Shown here: positions 28,466 to 38,572 of the stretch, piece by piece
Position numbering within the stretch: the stretch's first letter is position 1
Layout of the letters: each line of letters begins with the position of its first letter
Assembly (NCBI RefSeq): GCF_007197645.1
Contig: NZ_VKGK01000019.1
Location: 1-64,000 of the forward strand
Source of the DNA: Shewanella hanedai
GTDB lineage: Bacteria; Pseudomonadota; Gammaproteobacteria; Enterobacterales; Shewanellaceae
DNA length: 64,000 nt
Direction of reading: 5' to 3'
Notes under the pieces: model-generated
The model's input: only the letters and a program-made list of their open reading frames with translations
Told to the model about the DNA's origin: nothing
The model's database searches: none
Made by a program: the position numbers and the translations under genes

Positions 28466-29050
28466 ATGACAACAATAAAATACTCACACATTGGTCTGTT
28501 AACCGCTTCATTGTTTAGCTTGTCGGCTCAAGCCGTGACCACGGAACAAAGTGCCTTTTTCGATAATCTAGCTGCTCATTGTGGTAAAGCATTCGAAGGT
28601 TCTGTTATTGGTGGTACTTCAGCTGATTCCGCCTTCAGTGGTAAGAAGCTGATTATGCATGTACGCGAATGCAGTGATAACGAACTTAAAGTGCCATTTC
28701 ATGTGGGCGATGACCACTCCCGTACTTGGGTGATCACCAAGACTCAGTATGGTTTACACCTAGCCCATGATCATCGCCATAAAGATGGCAGTGAAGACAA
28801 GGTGACCATGTATGGCGGTGTTACTGCCTATATGGGCAGTACAACCGAGCAATCTTTCCCCGTCGATGCTTATTCTATAAATAACTTCAGAGATAACGGC
28901 TTAGATGTGTCAGTCACTAACGTATGGCATATGTACGTCAAACCAGACGAGTTTACCTATCGACTCACTCGAGATAATCGCGATTTTAGAGTCGACTTTG
29001 ATCTCACCAAACCAGTAGCGTTGCCACCCGTGCCTTGGGGACATAAATAA
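28466..29050 (+). CDS. Secreted protein of unknown function
   Basis: The 194-residue product has a signal peptide (cleavage after SAQA) and a mature part rich in beta structure and His (HLAHDHRHKDGSEDK). Two Cys (AHCGKAFEG and RECSDNE) likely form a disulfide. The phrases FHVGDDHSRTWVITKT and FTYRLTRDNRDFRVDFDLTKPV look conserved, but I do not know a named family. CGGAG precedes the ATG. Confidence 0.8.
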   Translation: MTTIKYSHIGLLTASLFSLSAQAVTTEQSAFFDNLAAHCGKAFEGSVIGGTSADSAFSGKKLIMHVRECSDNELKVPFHVGDDHSRTWVITKTQYGLHLAHDHRHKDGSEDKVTMYGGVTAYMGSTTEQSFPVDAYSINNFRDNGLDVSVTNVWHMYVKPDEFTYRLTRDNRDFRVDFDLTKPVALPPVPWGHK

Positions 29051-29436
29051 CAGGCCTTTGAATGAAGGCTGATTACATTTTTATATTTGGTTCACTTGGT
29101 ATTGGATGGGACTGTTGAAGGTAATACCTTCATTGGTCTCCATCGCTTGCCAGCGGAGGATGTGTACTATTTCTTTGAGAAGGGTTTGTGAGATGCGATT
29201 GAGTTAGCCATCTTCAAATGAAGATTAGGTACATTTCTTATTAGTTAGTTTTGAATTGGTATTGGGCTAATCTTTGAAGACCATACTTTTATTGTAATCT
29301 ATCACCTGCGGTGAGCGCATGTGCAGATACTTCGGCGAAACGCTGTAAATATATCCCTATAAGCTTTACGGCAGCATCCATGCTGCCAAAACTCGCAGTC
29401 GCAACTACACCAGTTTATTTATCTCTTCGATTTGGC
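29051..29436. other. Intergenic stretch with degenerate duplicated segments
   Basis: No intact gene. The segment near 29057-29118 (TGAAGGCTGATTACATTTTTA ... TTGGTATTGGATGGG) recurs in altered form near 29205-29270 (GAAGATTAGGTACATTTCTTA ... TTGGTATTGGGCTAA). A 30-codon open tail in between reads DGTVEGNTFIGLHRLPAEDV then FFEKGL and stop, which looks like a gene remnant. The part at 29325-29395 (CTTCGGCGAAACGCTGTAAA ... GGCAGCATCCATGCTGCC) resembles a short dispersed repeat of Shewanella. Confidence 0.4.
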
Positions 29437-30006
29437 TTAATTGAGTTGATTTGCAGTCCATTTGGCAACAAACTTCCCACCGGCTTTGGCAATTTTCTCT
29501 AATCGGTCACAAGTTCCCCAAGCGACTTTAGTACCAATCTCTTTTGTTGCAGACTTAAGCTCTTTATCATCTTTGATTAACGACACTTTTAGGGTCGCAA
29601 CAGAGACTGGATGAATCGCCCAAATACTGAATTTCTGCGGCACGACATCAATATAATCCACTTTGACGATAATATTGTCATGTTGAGTTGGTTTAACATC
29701 TTTACGTGTGATCAATTGATAAGGATAACGTTCACTATTAGTCAAAATTGATTCAGATAATGATGCTAGCATTTTGCATTCAGCTTTAATCTTATCCTCA
29801 ACCATACCTTCACTAAATTGCATATCTTCTAAAATCAACGATTTTGATGTCAATGGCATGGGTTTACTTACAGTCGAATCAACGTCAGCAGTGGTTATTT
29901 CAACCTTATTAGTGATTTTTTCTGTTTGTGCTTTTTTGTTTGTACTACCACAAGCGATTACCAATACTGATAAAATTGTCACTGTTGCCAGTTTTTTAAG
30001 CATCAT
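29437..30006 (-). CDS. Lipoprotein of unknown function
   Basis: The 189-residue product has a lipoprotein signal with lipobox VIAC and a Lys/Thr-rich spacer. The mature part pairs two Cys (ECKMLASLSES and WGTCDRLEKIAKAGGKFVAKW). AGAGG precedes a double ATG; either could be the start. I do not recognise the family. The gene is A+T-rich compared with neighbours. Confidence 0.75.
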   Translation of the reverse strand: MMLKKLATVTILSVLVIACGSTNKKAQTEKITNKVEITTADVDSTVSKPMPLTSKSLILEDMQFSEGMVEDKIKAECKMLASLSESILTNSERYPYQLITRKDVKPTQHDNIIVKVDYIDVVPQKFSIWAIHPVSVATLKVSLIKDDKELKSATKEIGTKVAWGTCDRLEKIAKAGGKFVAKWTANQLN

Positions 30007-30409
30007 TGCCTCTATTATTAAAAATTATATTCCATTTGCAAAGAAACATATCTTTAACAAAAACAAATGACAAGCATTTTTGGCTAAGAAATAAAGTGTT
30101 TGCAGTCAATTAAACTAAGTGGGGAAGGCGGCAATATGTGGATGTAGTATAAACTTTCTTCTTTTCTCTGAATCTGGACTTCATAGTCGTTTTTTAAACT
30201 TGGTAACCCCAAAATTTCTAAATCGGAGAGATAAACAATTAGGTGTAGAGACTGCCGGGGTTGTACTTGTGTCTTCTCACTGAAGTCGCTACACATCAGT
30301 CTGCTGCAGGCAATAAATACACGCAAGGTTATGTTTTAAATCAAGCCGCCAAATACCAATCCCGCCCAATGATCCCATCCACAGATATCTCAAACTTACA
30401 TCGGGCAAG
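30007..30409. other. Intergenic stretch without supported gene
   Basis: An 80-codon minus-strand frame (30084-30326) starts only with TTG, lacks a ribosome binding site and has no recognisable motif. I see no terminator, repeat or RNA signature that I can support. Confidence 0.4.
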
Positions 30410-30757
30410 TTAGTCAGCTTTTCCCCAATACAGATATAAATACTCACTTGGCATTTTGAAAATCAGGCCACTTGAGCCGAGTCCTGATTGTCGATATACC
30501 CACTTACCATTTTCATCTTCGAAGGTGCCGAGATTGGCTTGTTCCACTGGTGATAAATGGTAGTTGACGCCATCATCTCGGTAGATGCTGATATGGCCTT
30601 GTCTTTGGGAGAAAGTACAGGGGGTTGAGGTAATAAGCTCCCCCTGAGGTTTATCAAAAATATCACAGCGTGATTTCATCGTGTCTGCCATCAAAGGTGT
30701 TGCGATGCCACTGAGTAAAGCGCTGAATATGATGGCGTATATGCTCATTGGCTTCAT
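30410..30757 (-). CDS. Small secreted protein of unknown function
   Basis: After a signal peptide (MKPMSIYAIIFSALLSGIA..., cleavage after LMA) comes a mature domain of about 90 residues with two Cys (SRCDIFDKPQG and STPCTFSQRQG) that fits a small disulfide-bonded beta fold. The ATG of MKPMSIY has GAGGGGAG at good spacing. It starts 25 bases after the SYLF gene stop, so the two share a transcript. Confidence 0.78.
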   Translation of the reverse strand: MKPMSIYAIIFSALLSGIATPLMADTMKSRCDIFDKPQGELITSTPCTFSQRQGHISIYRDDGVNYHLSPVEQANLGTFEDENGKWVYRQSGLGSSGLIFKMPSEYLYLYWGKAD

Positions 30758-30782
30758 TATCGACTCCCCTCGTTGATGATGA

Positions 30783-31346
30783 TCACTTCTCTTCAAAGGT
30801 AAATGATTGTCCAGCTAGTGCTGCTTCAAACATCAAACCGCCTTTGGCCATGGTATAGACTGCCATTCCATTGATGTATGACGCTTTAGCGACCTTGCCT
30901 CCTGCGCCGCTTGAGTTACCTGTGGTGCCAGCTTGGGCATTTGCACCTATGGTGATGGCGACAGCTGAAGCTTGGGCACCAAACTCAAAACTGCCACTGG
31001 TGAAGGCGTCATAGGCTTTGGCATTTTTAAAGAAAATAATCTCGCTGTAGGCCTGGCCTCCGATTTGAAAACCTAAGGATATCTGCGTCAAGCTAGTGTC
31101 CCCAGTGTAGCCTTGGTTACGGAACACTTTACCTTTACCGTAGGCTGCGCCAATGCCGAAACCGCCTTTACCTACGGTGGGGAAGATAGCGTAACCATAA
31201 GCGTTGTCGAAAAACTTGTGAGTGTCATTGGCCATTTTAAATTTGGCGATAGTGTCGGTGTACTCTTCATCGGCTAGGACGGCTTGTGAGAACATAAGCG
31301 TGGCGGCCAAGCATGTTGCTGAGATCAGGCTGATAAACTTTTTCAT
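30783..31346 (-). CDS. SYLF-domain (YSC84-related) lipid-binding protein
   Basis: The 187-residue secreted protein has a signal peptide ending AVLA|DE and a full SYLF/YSC84 domain: FDNAYGYAIFPTVGKGGFGIGAAYGKGKVF, QISLGFQIGGQAYSEIIFF and a glycine-rich end. SYLF domains bind phosphoinositides in eukaryotes; bacterial secreted forms are uncharacterised. I took the ATG of MKKFISL, preceded by CGGAG. It heads a two-gene unit with the small secreted protein downstream. Confidence 0.88.
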   Translation of the reverse strand: MKKFISLISATCLAATLMFSQAVLADEEYTDTIAKFKMANDTHKFFDNAYGYAIFPTVGKGGFGIGAAYGKGKVFRNQGYTGDTSLTQISLGFQIGGQAYSEIIFFKNAKAYDAFTSGSFEFGAQASAVAITIGANAQAGTTGNSSGAGGKVAKASYINGMAVYTMAKGGLMFEAALAGQSFTFEEK

Positions 31347-31393
31347 AATGTACTCCGTTTCAATTGCTAGCTTCAGCATACTCACCTAAAACT

Positions 31394-31421
31394 AAAAAAG
31401 CGCCTTTTAGGGCGCTTTTTT
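31394..31421 (-). terminator. Terminator of the S9 peptidase gene
   Basis: An 11 bp stem (AAAAAAGCGCC / GGCGCTTTTTT) with a 6-base loop lies 20 bases downstream of the peptidase stop. It is symmetric and could work both ways. Confidence 0.9.
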
Positions 31422-31441
31422 GCAGAGTAGTCAGCTTATAT

Positions 31442-33523
31442 TCAGTTACTCTTCTCCCCCGAGACTTCGTTGCCCAAAACATAGTGATTGAACCATTTTT
31501 GATCCCATTCCATCTTGGCTTTTCGGTGCTGGTATTTACTTAAACCATGACCCTCATCTGGGTAGACGATAAGCTCCACTGGCACATTGAGGTAATGCTT
31601 AAGGGCGCGATATAGGCCTTGTGCATGCCCAACAGGAACACGCTGATCGTTCTCACCGATGTGGATTAAGGTTGGAGTCTTTATTTTATCGGCATGGCTT
31701 AGGGATGAACCATGAGTATAAGCATCAGGCTTCTCCCAAGGCAGACCTTCCATAAAGTTAATGACATGGCCGGGGGTATCTTCGAGCATCCACTGCAAGC
31801 GTTGATCGAAGACGCCTGCGCCAGAACTTGCCGCTTTAAATCGGGTATTGGTACTGATTAATGCATTGGTTAGGTAACCTCCGTTACTCCATCCCATAAC
31901 CGCCATCTTATCGCCGTCGGCAATGCCAGCTTGGATAAGATTATCAACTCCCGCCATGATGTCATTAACTTCGATAACATGCTCTTGACCGACAAGATCG
32001 GTTAAGAACTTGTCGCCGTAGCCAGTTGAACCACGGTAGTTTGGTGATAGTAGTGCCCAACCATCAGCGGTAAAAGTAGAGCGACCATAAGATCTATGTT
32101 GTAACGCATAGGGCGTTGCTGAAGTCGGGCCGCCGTGAATTTGAACAATTAAAGGCAGTGGGCCATCCTCTTGTTTGTAACCTGCGGGTAGATCCAATAT
32201 TCCCTCGACGACTGCGCCATCAGGAGCTGTCCATTTGACGATTGATATCTGAGGTAACTGCCAATTGTCGACTTGGGGGTTGATATTGCTAAGGCGTTTG
32301 GCTTTGGCATTTTTGCGATTGGCGTCGGCAATGAACATGTCAGAGAAATGATCTAGCCCATTGTGACTAAAGGCGACTGATTTACCATTTTGACTAAAAC
32401 TATAGCTGCCAATAACCATGTCGCCCTTGATGACGTTGCGGGTGTCGCCTTGCTCGCCATCTTCGACTTGGGTGCAGAAGAGTTTAACTCGGCCATGATC
32501 GCTGCCACGGTAACAAATCTCGTCGCTGTTAGGCCGCCATTTGATATCACCCGAGTTTAAGGTCACATCACCTTCGCGAGTGAGCTCAAAAGAGGGTTTG
32601 GTGCTCGCGGTTGCATTGGCAATAAATAACTTACCCGGATGACCATCGAAATCGATTCGAAAGGCTAGTTCGGTATTATTATCTTGCCAAGCCAGTCCAA
32701 GTAACCAGCCATAGGGAGATGGCGCATTGTCTCGCCATTGAGTATCAGCAAGGATAGAGTTTGTTTGTGTTGCCGTGTCAAAGACTTCGATATCTGACCA
32801 GCCTTCAAGCCGAACAAGTTCATTGTCATCGGTGGTTATACGGGCAATTTTACTGCCGTCATTGTTGACCTTAAACTCCCAGACAACCTTATCGTCATCG
32901 AGTAACAACTCTTGTTTAAAGTGTTGTAGATCCAGCTGGTACAACGGATTGGTTTTACGCTCACCATGGCCATATTTTGGCGCTGAATGGCTAGCACGCA
33001 TCGAGGCCCACTCGTCTTTGTCTTTAACCGTTTTGGTGGCTAAGAAGTAGAGGCTACTGCCGTCTTGGCTCAATTGAAAGCCGTTAACACCATCGACTTC
33101 TTTCGTCATGGGTTGGCTATTACCACTGCTGACGGACAGTCGAAACACTTGTTTTTTGCCGTTGTAAGGTGCTTTGGCTTTCTCTTGTTTGATTGAACTC
33201 AAATAATAGATGTACTGACCATCAGGGCTCCACTGAGGGCTGGATTCGCTTTCATTAGTAAATGTCATGCGCTGGGATTCACGGCTTTTCGTATCCAGTA
33301 GCCATAGATCACGTTGGCTTTTATCTAGCTCTTTATCCCAGCGTGATTCGAGCCAAACGGCTTGCTTTCCATCGGGACTGAGTTGGACACTGGACATGCC
33401 ACCAATATCGAAAAAGTCGTCTGTGGTAATGATGTGTGTTCTTTGTGTTGCTGCGATAGATGAGGTTGATGCAAGTACACTGCTGATGACTGCCAGCATA
33501 CTCAAACGACTTAGCTTTCCCAT
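31442..33523 (-). CDS. Secreted prolyl oligopeptidase family (S9) peptidase
   Basis: The protein of about 693 residues has a signal peptide (MGKLSRLSMLAVISSVLAST..., cleavage near SIAA), a WD40-like beta-propeller (about 30-400; SPDGKQAVWLESRW, SPQWSPDGQYIYYLS) and a C-terminal alpha/beta hydrolase domain. The triad is visible: Ser in MGWSNGGYLTN, Asp in IGENDQRVPVGHA and His in PDEGHGL. AAGGGA precedes the ATG of MGKLSRL. It resembles dipeptidyl/acylaminoacyl peptidases of the S9C type acting in the periplasm. Confidence 0.92.
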   Translation of the reverse strand: MGKLSRLSMLAVISSVLASTSSIAATQRTHIITTDDFFDIGGMSSVQLSPDGKQAVWLESRWDKELDKSQRDLWLLDTKSRESQRMTFTNESESSPQWSPDGQYIYYLSSIKQEKAKAPYNGKKQVFRLSVSSGNSQPMTKEVDGVNGFQLSQDGSSLYFLATKTVKDKDEWASMRASHSAPKYGHGERKTNPLYQLDLQHFKQELLLDDDKVVWEFKVNNDGSKIARITTDDNELVRLEGWSDIEVFDTATQTNSILADTQWRDNAPSPYGWLLGLAWQDNNTELAFRIDFDGHPGKLFIANATASTKPSFELTREGDVTLNSGDIKWRPNSDEICYRGSDHGRVKLFCTQVEDGEQGDTRNVIKGDMVIGSYSFSQNGKSVAFSHNGLDHFSDMFIADANRKNAKAKRLSNINPQVDNWQLPQISIVKWTAPDGAVVEGILDLPAGYKQEDGPLPLIVQIHGGPTSATPYALQHRSYGRSTFTADGWALLSPNYRGSTGYGDKFLTDLVGQEHVIEVNDIMAGVDNLIQAGIADGDKMAVMGWSNGGYLTNALISTNTRFKAASSGAGVFDQRLQWMLEDTPGHVINFMEGLPWEKPDAYTHGSSLSHADKIKTPTLIHIGENDQRVPVGHAQGLYRALKHYLNVPVELIVYPDEGHGLSKYQHRKAKMEWDQKWFNHYVLGNEVSGEKSN

Positions 33524-33633
33524 GGTGGTCCCTTGTTTTATTATTTGTAGACACAATAGCTTAAAATGAGAGACGTTAAAAAGCGTTAATCTATTTGTTA
33601 ATCTTCTTAATTGATTTTTTAAGTGACTTTGAG

Positions 33634-34542
33634 CTATTGGTGTTGCTTTTCATCTTCTTGATTATCTTCCCTCATTAGTTGATGGAGGTAATTGAGCTCT
33701 TCTGAATTTAACAGTTGATTACTGGTTTTGAGTGGATTGATTAATGTGTGTTTATGGCGATTGAGTTTGCCCCGCAAATAGGCGGCTTTAGTGATCTGCT
33801 TGAGCCCATAAATAGCGAGAACATACACAGTCAGCAAGAGTAATAGGCGAGCCATTGCTTGGGGGATTTCAGATATTTGATCGCCCAGATAAAAGGGCAG
33901 AATTACGAGTAGGGTTCGCACTAACCAGTTGCACATCAAGGCGAGGGTGAGTACTAGCAACCAATGAAACTTGATGTCTTGTAAACTTTCTTGGTGCGCT
34001 TTTCGTGAACGACCTTTGTATCTTCGCAACATCTCAATAATGAGAATGAAGTAGATGAGGGTTTGAATAGAGAGCATGCCGGGAAGCAGTGTTGCGAGAG
34101 CGCCTAAATGGGTAAAACTGAATTCTCCTAATTCCAAAGTATTACTGAAATCAAGCACAAAGCTTTTGCTTTCAATAGAGATAATAAGCACTGCTAAAGC
34201 AACAATGAGTGCTAGATAAAAATGTGCTGAAAGTCGTAATTCAAGCTTGATGTTGTTTAGGCTTCTATAGCAGTAAAGATAGAGAAGTGGCATGAGCAGA
34301 AAGTAAAAAGGGATGATAAGGGTGAAGAGTAGATGTATGGGAACGGGGGAGTTGTCTCGGTTCAGCATACCGGTAAAGAAATACAGGCCCATCAAACTAA
34401 AGATACTGCCCAGTAACTTATTATTGCCGTTTCCTTCGCGGTAAACGTAACGGATATAAAGGCCTAAACCGATACAATGAAGCCCGCCGAATAGAGAGAG
34501 CCACCAATATCCTTGAGAGAAAAAACTGTTGAATTCATTCAT
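33634..34542 (-). CDS. Seven-helix membrane sensor resembling an AraC-type 7TM regulator that lacks its DNA-binding domain
   Basis: About seven hydrophobic helices (from WWLSLFGGLHCIGLGLYI to LLLLLTVYVLAIYGL) are followed by a short cytoplasmic tail: SNQLLNSEELNYLHQLMRED then a charged end. The helix pattern and the tail match the membrane part and linker of AraC-family regulators with seven TM helices, where the helix-turn-helix domain normally follows at exactly this point. The protein stops instead, and no such domain is found in any frame of the 110 bp downstream. It may be truncated or work with a partner. Confidence 0.65.
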   Translation of the reverse strand: MNEFNSFFSQGYWWLSLFGGLHCIGLGLYIRYVYREGNGNNKLLGSIFSLMGLYFFTGMLNRDNSPVPIHLLFTLIIPFYFLLMPLLYLYCYRSLNNIKLELRLSAHFYLALIVALAVLIISIESKSFVLDFSNTLELGEFSFTHLGALATLLPGMLSIQTLIYFILIIEMLRRYKGRSRKAHQESLQDIKFHWLLVLTLALMCNWLVRTLLVILPFYLGDQISEIPQAMARLLLLLTVYVLAIYGLKQITKAAYLRGKLNRHKHTLINPLKTSNQLLNSEELNYLHQLMREDNQEDEKQHQ

Positions 34543-34609
34543 AGCAATTCATTGTTGTATTAATTGCAGGTTAGAAGCAAGGGGATGGCTGAGATTTTAA
34601 TCAAGTATT

Positions 34610-34876
34610 ATACCAATCAGTATAAAGATTTGATCGCTCAGCGAGAGTTTAGCGGTTCTGAGGCAAGGCAACGAGTGAAGAGCATAGTTATTCCTACGGT
34701 TAAGCTCGTTAACACAGTATCAGAACCGCTAAAACTCGCCTGTAAGGAGTGTTTTTGGCTGCCTACTTCTGCGTTGAATGAACTCATAAGGGAATAACCA
34801 TTATGTCATCCATTCGCCTTGAATTAGTTTGCCAAAAAACACTCTGAGTAGATCAACTTCTTATACTGATTGGTAT
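34610..34876. repeat. MITE-like repeat, copy 3 (267 bp)
   Basis: Same element as copies 1 and 2, with terminal repeats ATACCAATCAGTATAAAGA and TTATACTGATTGGTAT. The inner arms read TTTAGCGGTTCTGA / TCAGAACCGCTAAA: one base pair is swapped (C-G to G-C) compared with copies 1 and 2, so pairing is kept. It lies between the 7TM gene and the ygbA-like gene. Confidence 0.9.
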
Positions 34877-34955
34877 TAGGTCTTTGTGGATTCCTATCCA
34901 GCGATAAATAAGCATATGAGCTGCCAGCAGGCTACCTGGCAGTATTCATTTATCT

Positions 34956-35345
34956 TTAAGACTCTTGAGATTTTCTTATGTGTCGATTAGATACATGTGA
35001 TGGAGGTTTTCCAGGGGCAGCAGAACGTTCGGCGAGCAGGTGGCGTATGGCCATGACCGGATGAGGGAGAAGCATTCTAGGGCCTGCAAATATCATGATT
35101 TCTCGTGCTTTTGCTTTCATATGTGGCTTGTAGCAATGGACTGGGCACTTATTACAGGTTGGTTTATCTTGCCCATAGGGACAGCGATCGAGGCGTGTAT
35201 GGGCGTAGGCTAAAAATGTGACACATTCCTCGCATTGGTCGACGGTAGTGTTGTGGTGATGAGCTTTGCAATAGATCTGTACCATTGCGGCAATGGTTCT
35301 GTATTCGTAGAGTAACTTACCGCTTAATAACTCATGTTTTGCCAT
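34956..35345 (-). CDS. ygbA: Nitrous oxide-stimulated promoter family protein (YgbA-like)
   Basis: The 129-residue protein carries the YgbA-type Cys-rich core: YCKAHHH, CEECVTFLAYAHTRLDRCPYG and KPTCNKCPVHCYKPHMKAKAREIMIFAGPRML. The Cys/His pattern suggests metal or iron-sulfur binding. E. coli ygbA belongs to the NsrR nitric-oxide regulon. I saw no clear NsrR box upstream. The ATG of MAKHELLS has GGAG at 6 bases; the longer frame starts with TTG. Confidence 0.88.
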   Translation of the reverse strand: MAKHELLSGKLLYEYRTIAAMVQIYCKAHHHNTTVDQCEECVTFLAYAHTRLDRCPYGQDKPTCNKCPVHCYKPHMKAKAREIMIFAGPRMLLPHPVMAIRHLLAERSAAPGKPPSHVSNRHIRKSQES

Positions 35346-35844
35346 TGCTAGCTCCAAATGGTTAGATCTATTTGATAATTGGAGTCATTGACTCAAATGC
35401 TTAAGCTTATTTTAGAGGGTTCAGCAGTATAATCCATGAAGGTGCGCACAAAATAGCGCTTTAAAAGTACAAAGAAAGAGAACTTAAGCTTTGGTTGTTC
35501 ATTAATTAATGTGCCATCTACGCCCTTCTGGCTGAATTGTTAGATATAATGGTGCAAGTATTTATCTATTTCTTAGTGTTAAAGCTGTGATTTTACATGT
35601 GCTGATAACCTTAAGTCGTTGTTGATTTTTCTCGTTTTATTTAAATATTTTATTGTGTAATACTCCTGAATAAATGGGAGTTGGTGGTAATAAAAATAAG
35701 AAATTTGACGATTTGAAATAAAAAACTAGATAAACACTTGATTTATAGCAAGAGAATGGATTAATAATACTGGTTACTAGTTGTACATTTATGGCTAGTT
35801 AAACTTAACCAAATTATTTAGATTTAGTAGGAAATCACTGGTGG
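35346..35844. other. A+T-rich intergenic stretch
   Basis: About 500 bp with no gene longer than a few codons behind a ribosome binding site. The last 250 bp are strongly A+T-rich and may hold the promoter of the next gene. I see no repeat or terminator I can support. Confidence 0.4.
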
Positions 35845-36690
<846 letters not shown>

Positions 36691-36727
36691 AACAGCGTAT
36701 TAGTATTGGCGTAAGCTGTGTAAAATG

Positions 36728-36752
36728 AGGCGAACTTAGGTTCGCCTTTTTT
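36728..36752 (+). terminator. Terminator after the PE-repeat gene
   Basis: The 8 bp stem AGGCGAAC / GTTCGCCT with a 4-base loop ends in T6. Confidence 0.85.
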
Positions 36753-36786
36753 ATTGGCTGCTGTTTAACGCCATTTTGGAGTGTTT

Positions 36787-37077
36787 ATGAGGTTCGTTTT
36801 ACTGGGTTTATTTATCTCTTCTTTGACGGCTTGTACGCAAAACCCTGAGTGGACTCTATTTTATTACGCAGACGAGGCGAGTATTTCTACCGCTGCGAAA
36901 CCAAGTGAGCATATCGCTGGATATTATTCGACGTCAGAGCAGTGTCTGATGAAGGGAGCTGGGATGGTCAAGTTGAGTGATTCTGGTGTCGGCAGCTTTC
37001 AATGTGGTCAGCAATGTGTAGCAAACGACACGGGTTCATTAACGTGTCAGACATTCGTTGATTCCTTAATTTTTTAA
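36787..37077 (+). CDS. Small lipoprotein of unknown function
   Basis: The 96-residue product has a lipoprotein signal with lipobox LTAC near residue 16. The mature part is Cys-rich (SEQCLMKGAGM, FQCGQQCVAND, LTCQTF), suggesting two disulfides. GGAG lies 5 bases before the ATG at 36787; a GTG two codons earlier is too close. No family recognised. Confidence 0.78.
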   Translation: MRFVLLGLFISSLTACTQNPEWTLFYYADEASISTAAKPSEHIAGYYSTSEQCLMKGAGMVKLSDSGVGSFQCGQQCVANDTGSLTCQTFVDSLIF

Positions 37078-37153
37078 GTCTGATTAACCAAAAATGATCA
37101 TCTTTTTCTCCATAGTTAGCGCATGTAATACCTGTATTTAAGAGAGCTCATTA

Positions 37154-37447
37154 ATGAAGTTAACATCAGTACAGCTTGATCCTACGTCGAACAGTTTGTC
37201 GATTGAGGCCAATATCGACTTTGAAGCTTTTGAGTTGTTTGCCGAACCATTATCTAGCTCCATTGATGCCAAAATCTTAGAGCGCCAATGGGGAGCGGAC
37301 AGGCACCAGTGGCTACTGGAGTTTGAAGGTACCTTGATGCAACTTAATTATGAGTTTTATGGGGATATCTGCTGGTTATCGGTTACGCGGGATGATGAAT
37401 TTGAAGTGCTAGAGTTTCTCGCTAGCCTGTTGGAGCAACAAAAATGA
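37154..37447 (+). CDS. DUF3630 family protein
   Basis: A 97-residue acidic cytoplasmic protein (DPTSNSLSIEANIDFEAFELF, DICWLSVTRDDEFEVLEFLASLL) that fits the small DUF3630 family of gammaproteobacteria. Its stop overlaps the srkA start (ATGA), so it is translated together with the kinase. Function unknown; the family name is from memory and less certain than the gene itself. Confidence 0.82.
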   Translation: MKLTSVQLDPTSNSLSIEANIDFEAFELFAEPLSSSIDAKILERQWGADRHQWLLEFEGTLMQLNYEFYGDICWLSVTRDDEFEVLEFLASLLEQQK

Positions 37448-38448
37448 ACCAAGAAAACCAAGGTGCGGCGTTTCACTATCAGGCATTAACGCCTGATCTC
37501 ATTCTAGATGCGATTGAAAGTTTGGGGATCTACCCAGAAACAGGTCTGTTAGCACTCAATAGTTATGAGAATAGAGTTTATCAATTTCGTTGTGACAATG
37601 GCGTACGCTATGTGGTGAAATTTTATCGTCCTGAACGTTGGAGTAATGAACAGATCCAGGAGGAACATGATTTTTCTCAGTCTCTTTTCGACGAAGAGAT
37701 CCCTGTTGCAACCCCAATCATTATCAATGGCCGCTCACTACATGAGTATAAAGGTTTTAGATTCGCTCTATTCCCATCGATCGGTGGCCGCTCGTTTGAG
37801 GTGGATAACTTAGAGCAGTTGGAGGCTACCGGACGTTTTATCGGACGTATTCACCAATTTTCGCAGCAGGGGAAGTTTAAACATCGTGATTTAGTCAATC
37901 CTCAGGTGTTAGGGGATGAATCTCTGCTGTGGCTGAAAGAATCCGGTCATGTTCCCTCTTCGTTAGTCTTGCCCTATTTTACGATTGTGGAACAGGTACT
38001 AGATAAATCAAAAGAGATCTGGGCTAAACAGAACCCTAAACAGATACGTTTACATGGCGATCTGCATCCGGGCAATATTTTATGGACGCCTGATGGGCCG
38101 GGCTTTGTTGATCTAGACGATGCGCGTACCGGACCTGCTATTCAAGACCTTTGGATGATGATCACTGGTGATAGACAGCAGAAACAACTCCAATTAGAGA
38201 TCTTGCTTGAAGCCTATGAAGAGTTCTGTGATTTTGACGCTAAAGAGTTAACATTGATTGAACCGTTACGCGCTATGCGCATGTTACATTACAATGCTTG
38301 GCTGAGTCGCCGCTGGGAAGACCCTGCTTTTCCTATGAATTTTCCGTGGTACGGAGAGGAGAAATATTGGGAGCAACAGATCCTTTCATTTAAGGAACAA
38401 CTTGCGGTACTCGATGAACCAGCACTGAGTCTTATCCCCGGATATTAG
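37444..38448 (+). CDS. srkA: Stress response kinase A (SrkA/YihE)
   Basis: A 334-residue Ser/Thr protein kinase of the APH/choline-kinase fold. Motifs: LNSYENRVYQFRCDNG (nucleotide loop), VVKFYRPERWS (Lys), the catalytic loop HGDLHPGNILW and the metal site FVDLDDARTGPAIQDLW. E. coli SrkA is induced by the Cpx system and limits stress-induced death. The pair srkA-dsbA is conserved with enterobacteria. Confidence 0.95.
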   Translation: MNQENQGAAFHYQALTPDLILDAIESLGIYPETGLLALNSYENRVYQFRCDNGVRYVVKFYRPERWSNEQIQEEHDFSQSLFDEEIPVATPIIINGRSLHEYKGFRFALFPSIGGRSFEVDNLEQLEATGRFIGRIHQFSQQGKFKHRDLVNPQVLGDESLLWLKESGHVPSSLVLPYFTIVEQVLDKSKEIWAKQNPKQIRLHGDLHPGNILWTPDGPGFVDLDDARTGPAIQDLWMMITGDRQQKQLQLEILLEAYEEFCDFDAKELTLIEPLRAMRMLHYNAWLSRRWEDPAFPMNFPWYGEEKYWEQQILSFKEQLAVLDEPALSLIPGY

Positions 38449-38572
38449 TATAACTCTCATTTTGTAACAGAAAAATGAACTAATACGCTTGAGATGGACT
38501 CCAAAGAACATTATGTTATTCTTCAAATTATTAAAATTACCTAGCGTATTGCGCAAAGAACAAGGAATCATC

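Noticed and set aside
30084..30326. 80-codon minus-strand frame
   Set aside because: Starts with TTG only, lacks a ribosome binding site and recognisable features.
34921..34942. CTGCCAG/CTGGCAG hairpin as terminator of the ygbA-like gene
   Set aside because: No T run follows on either strand.
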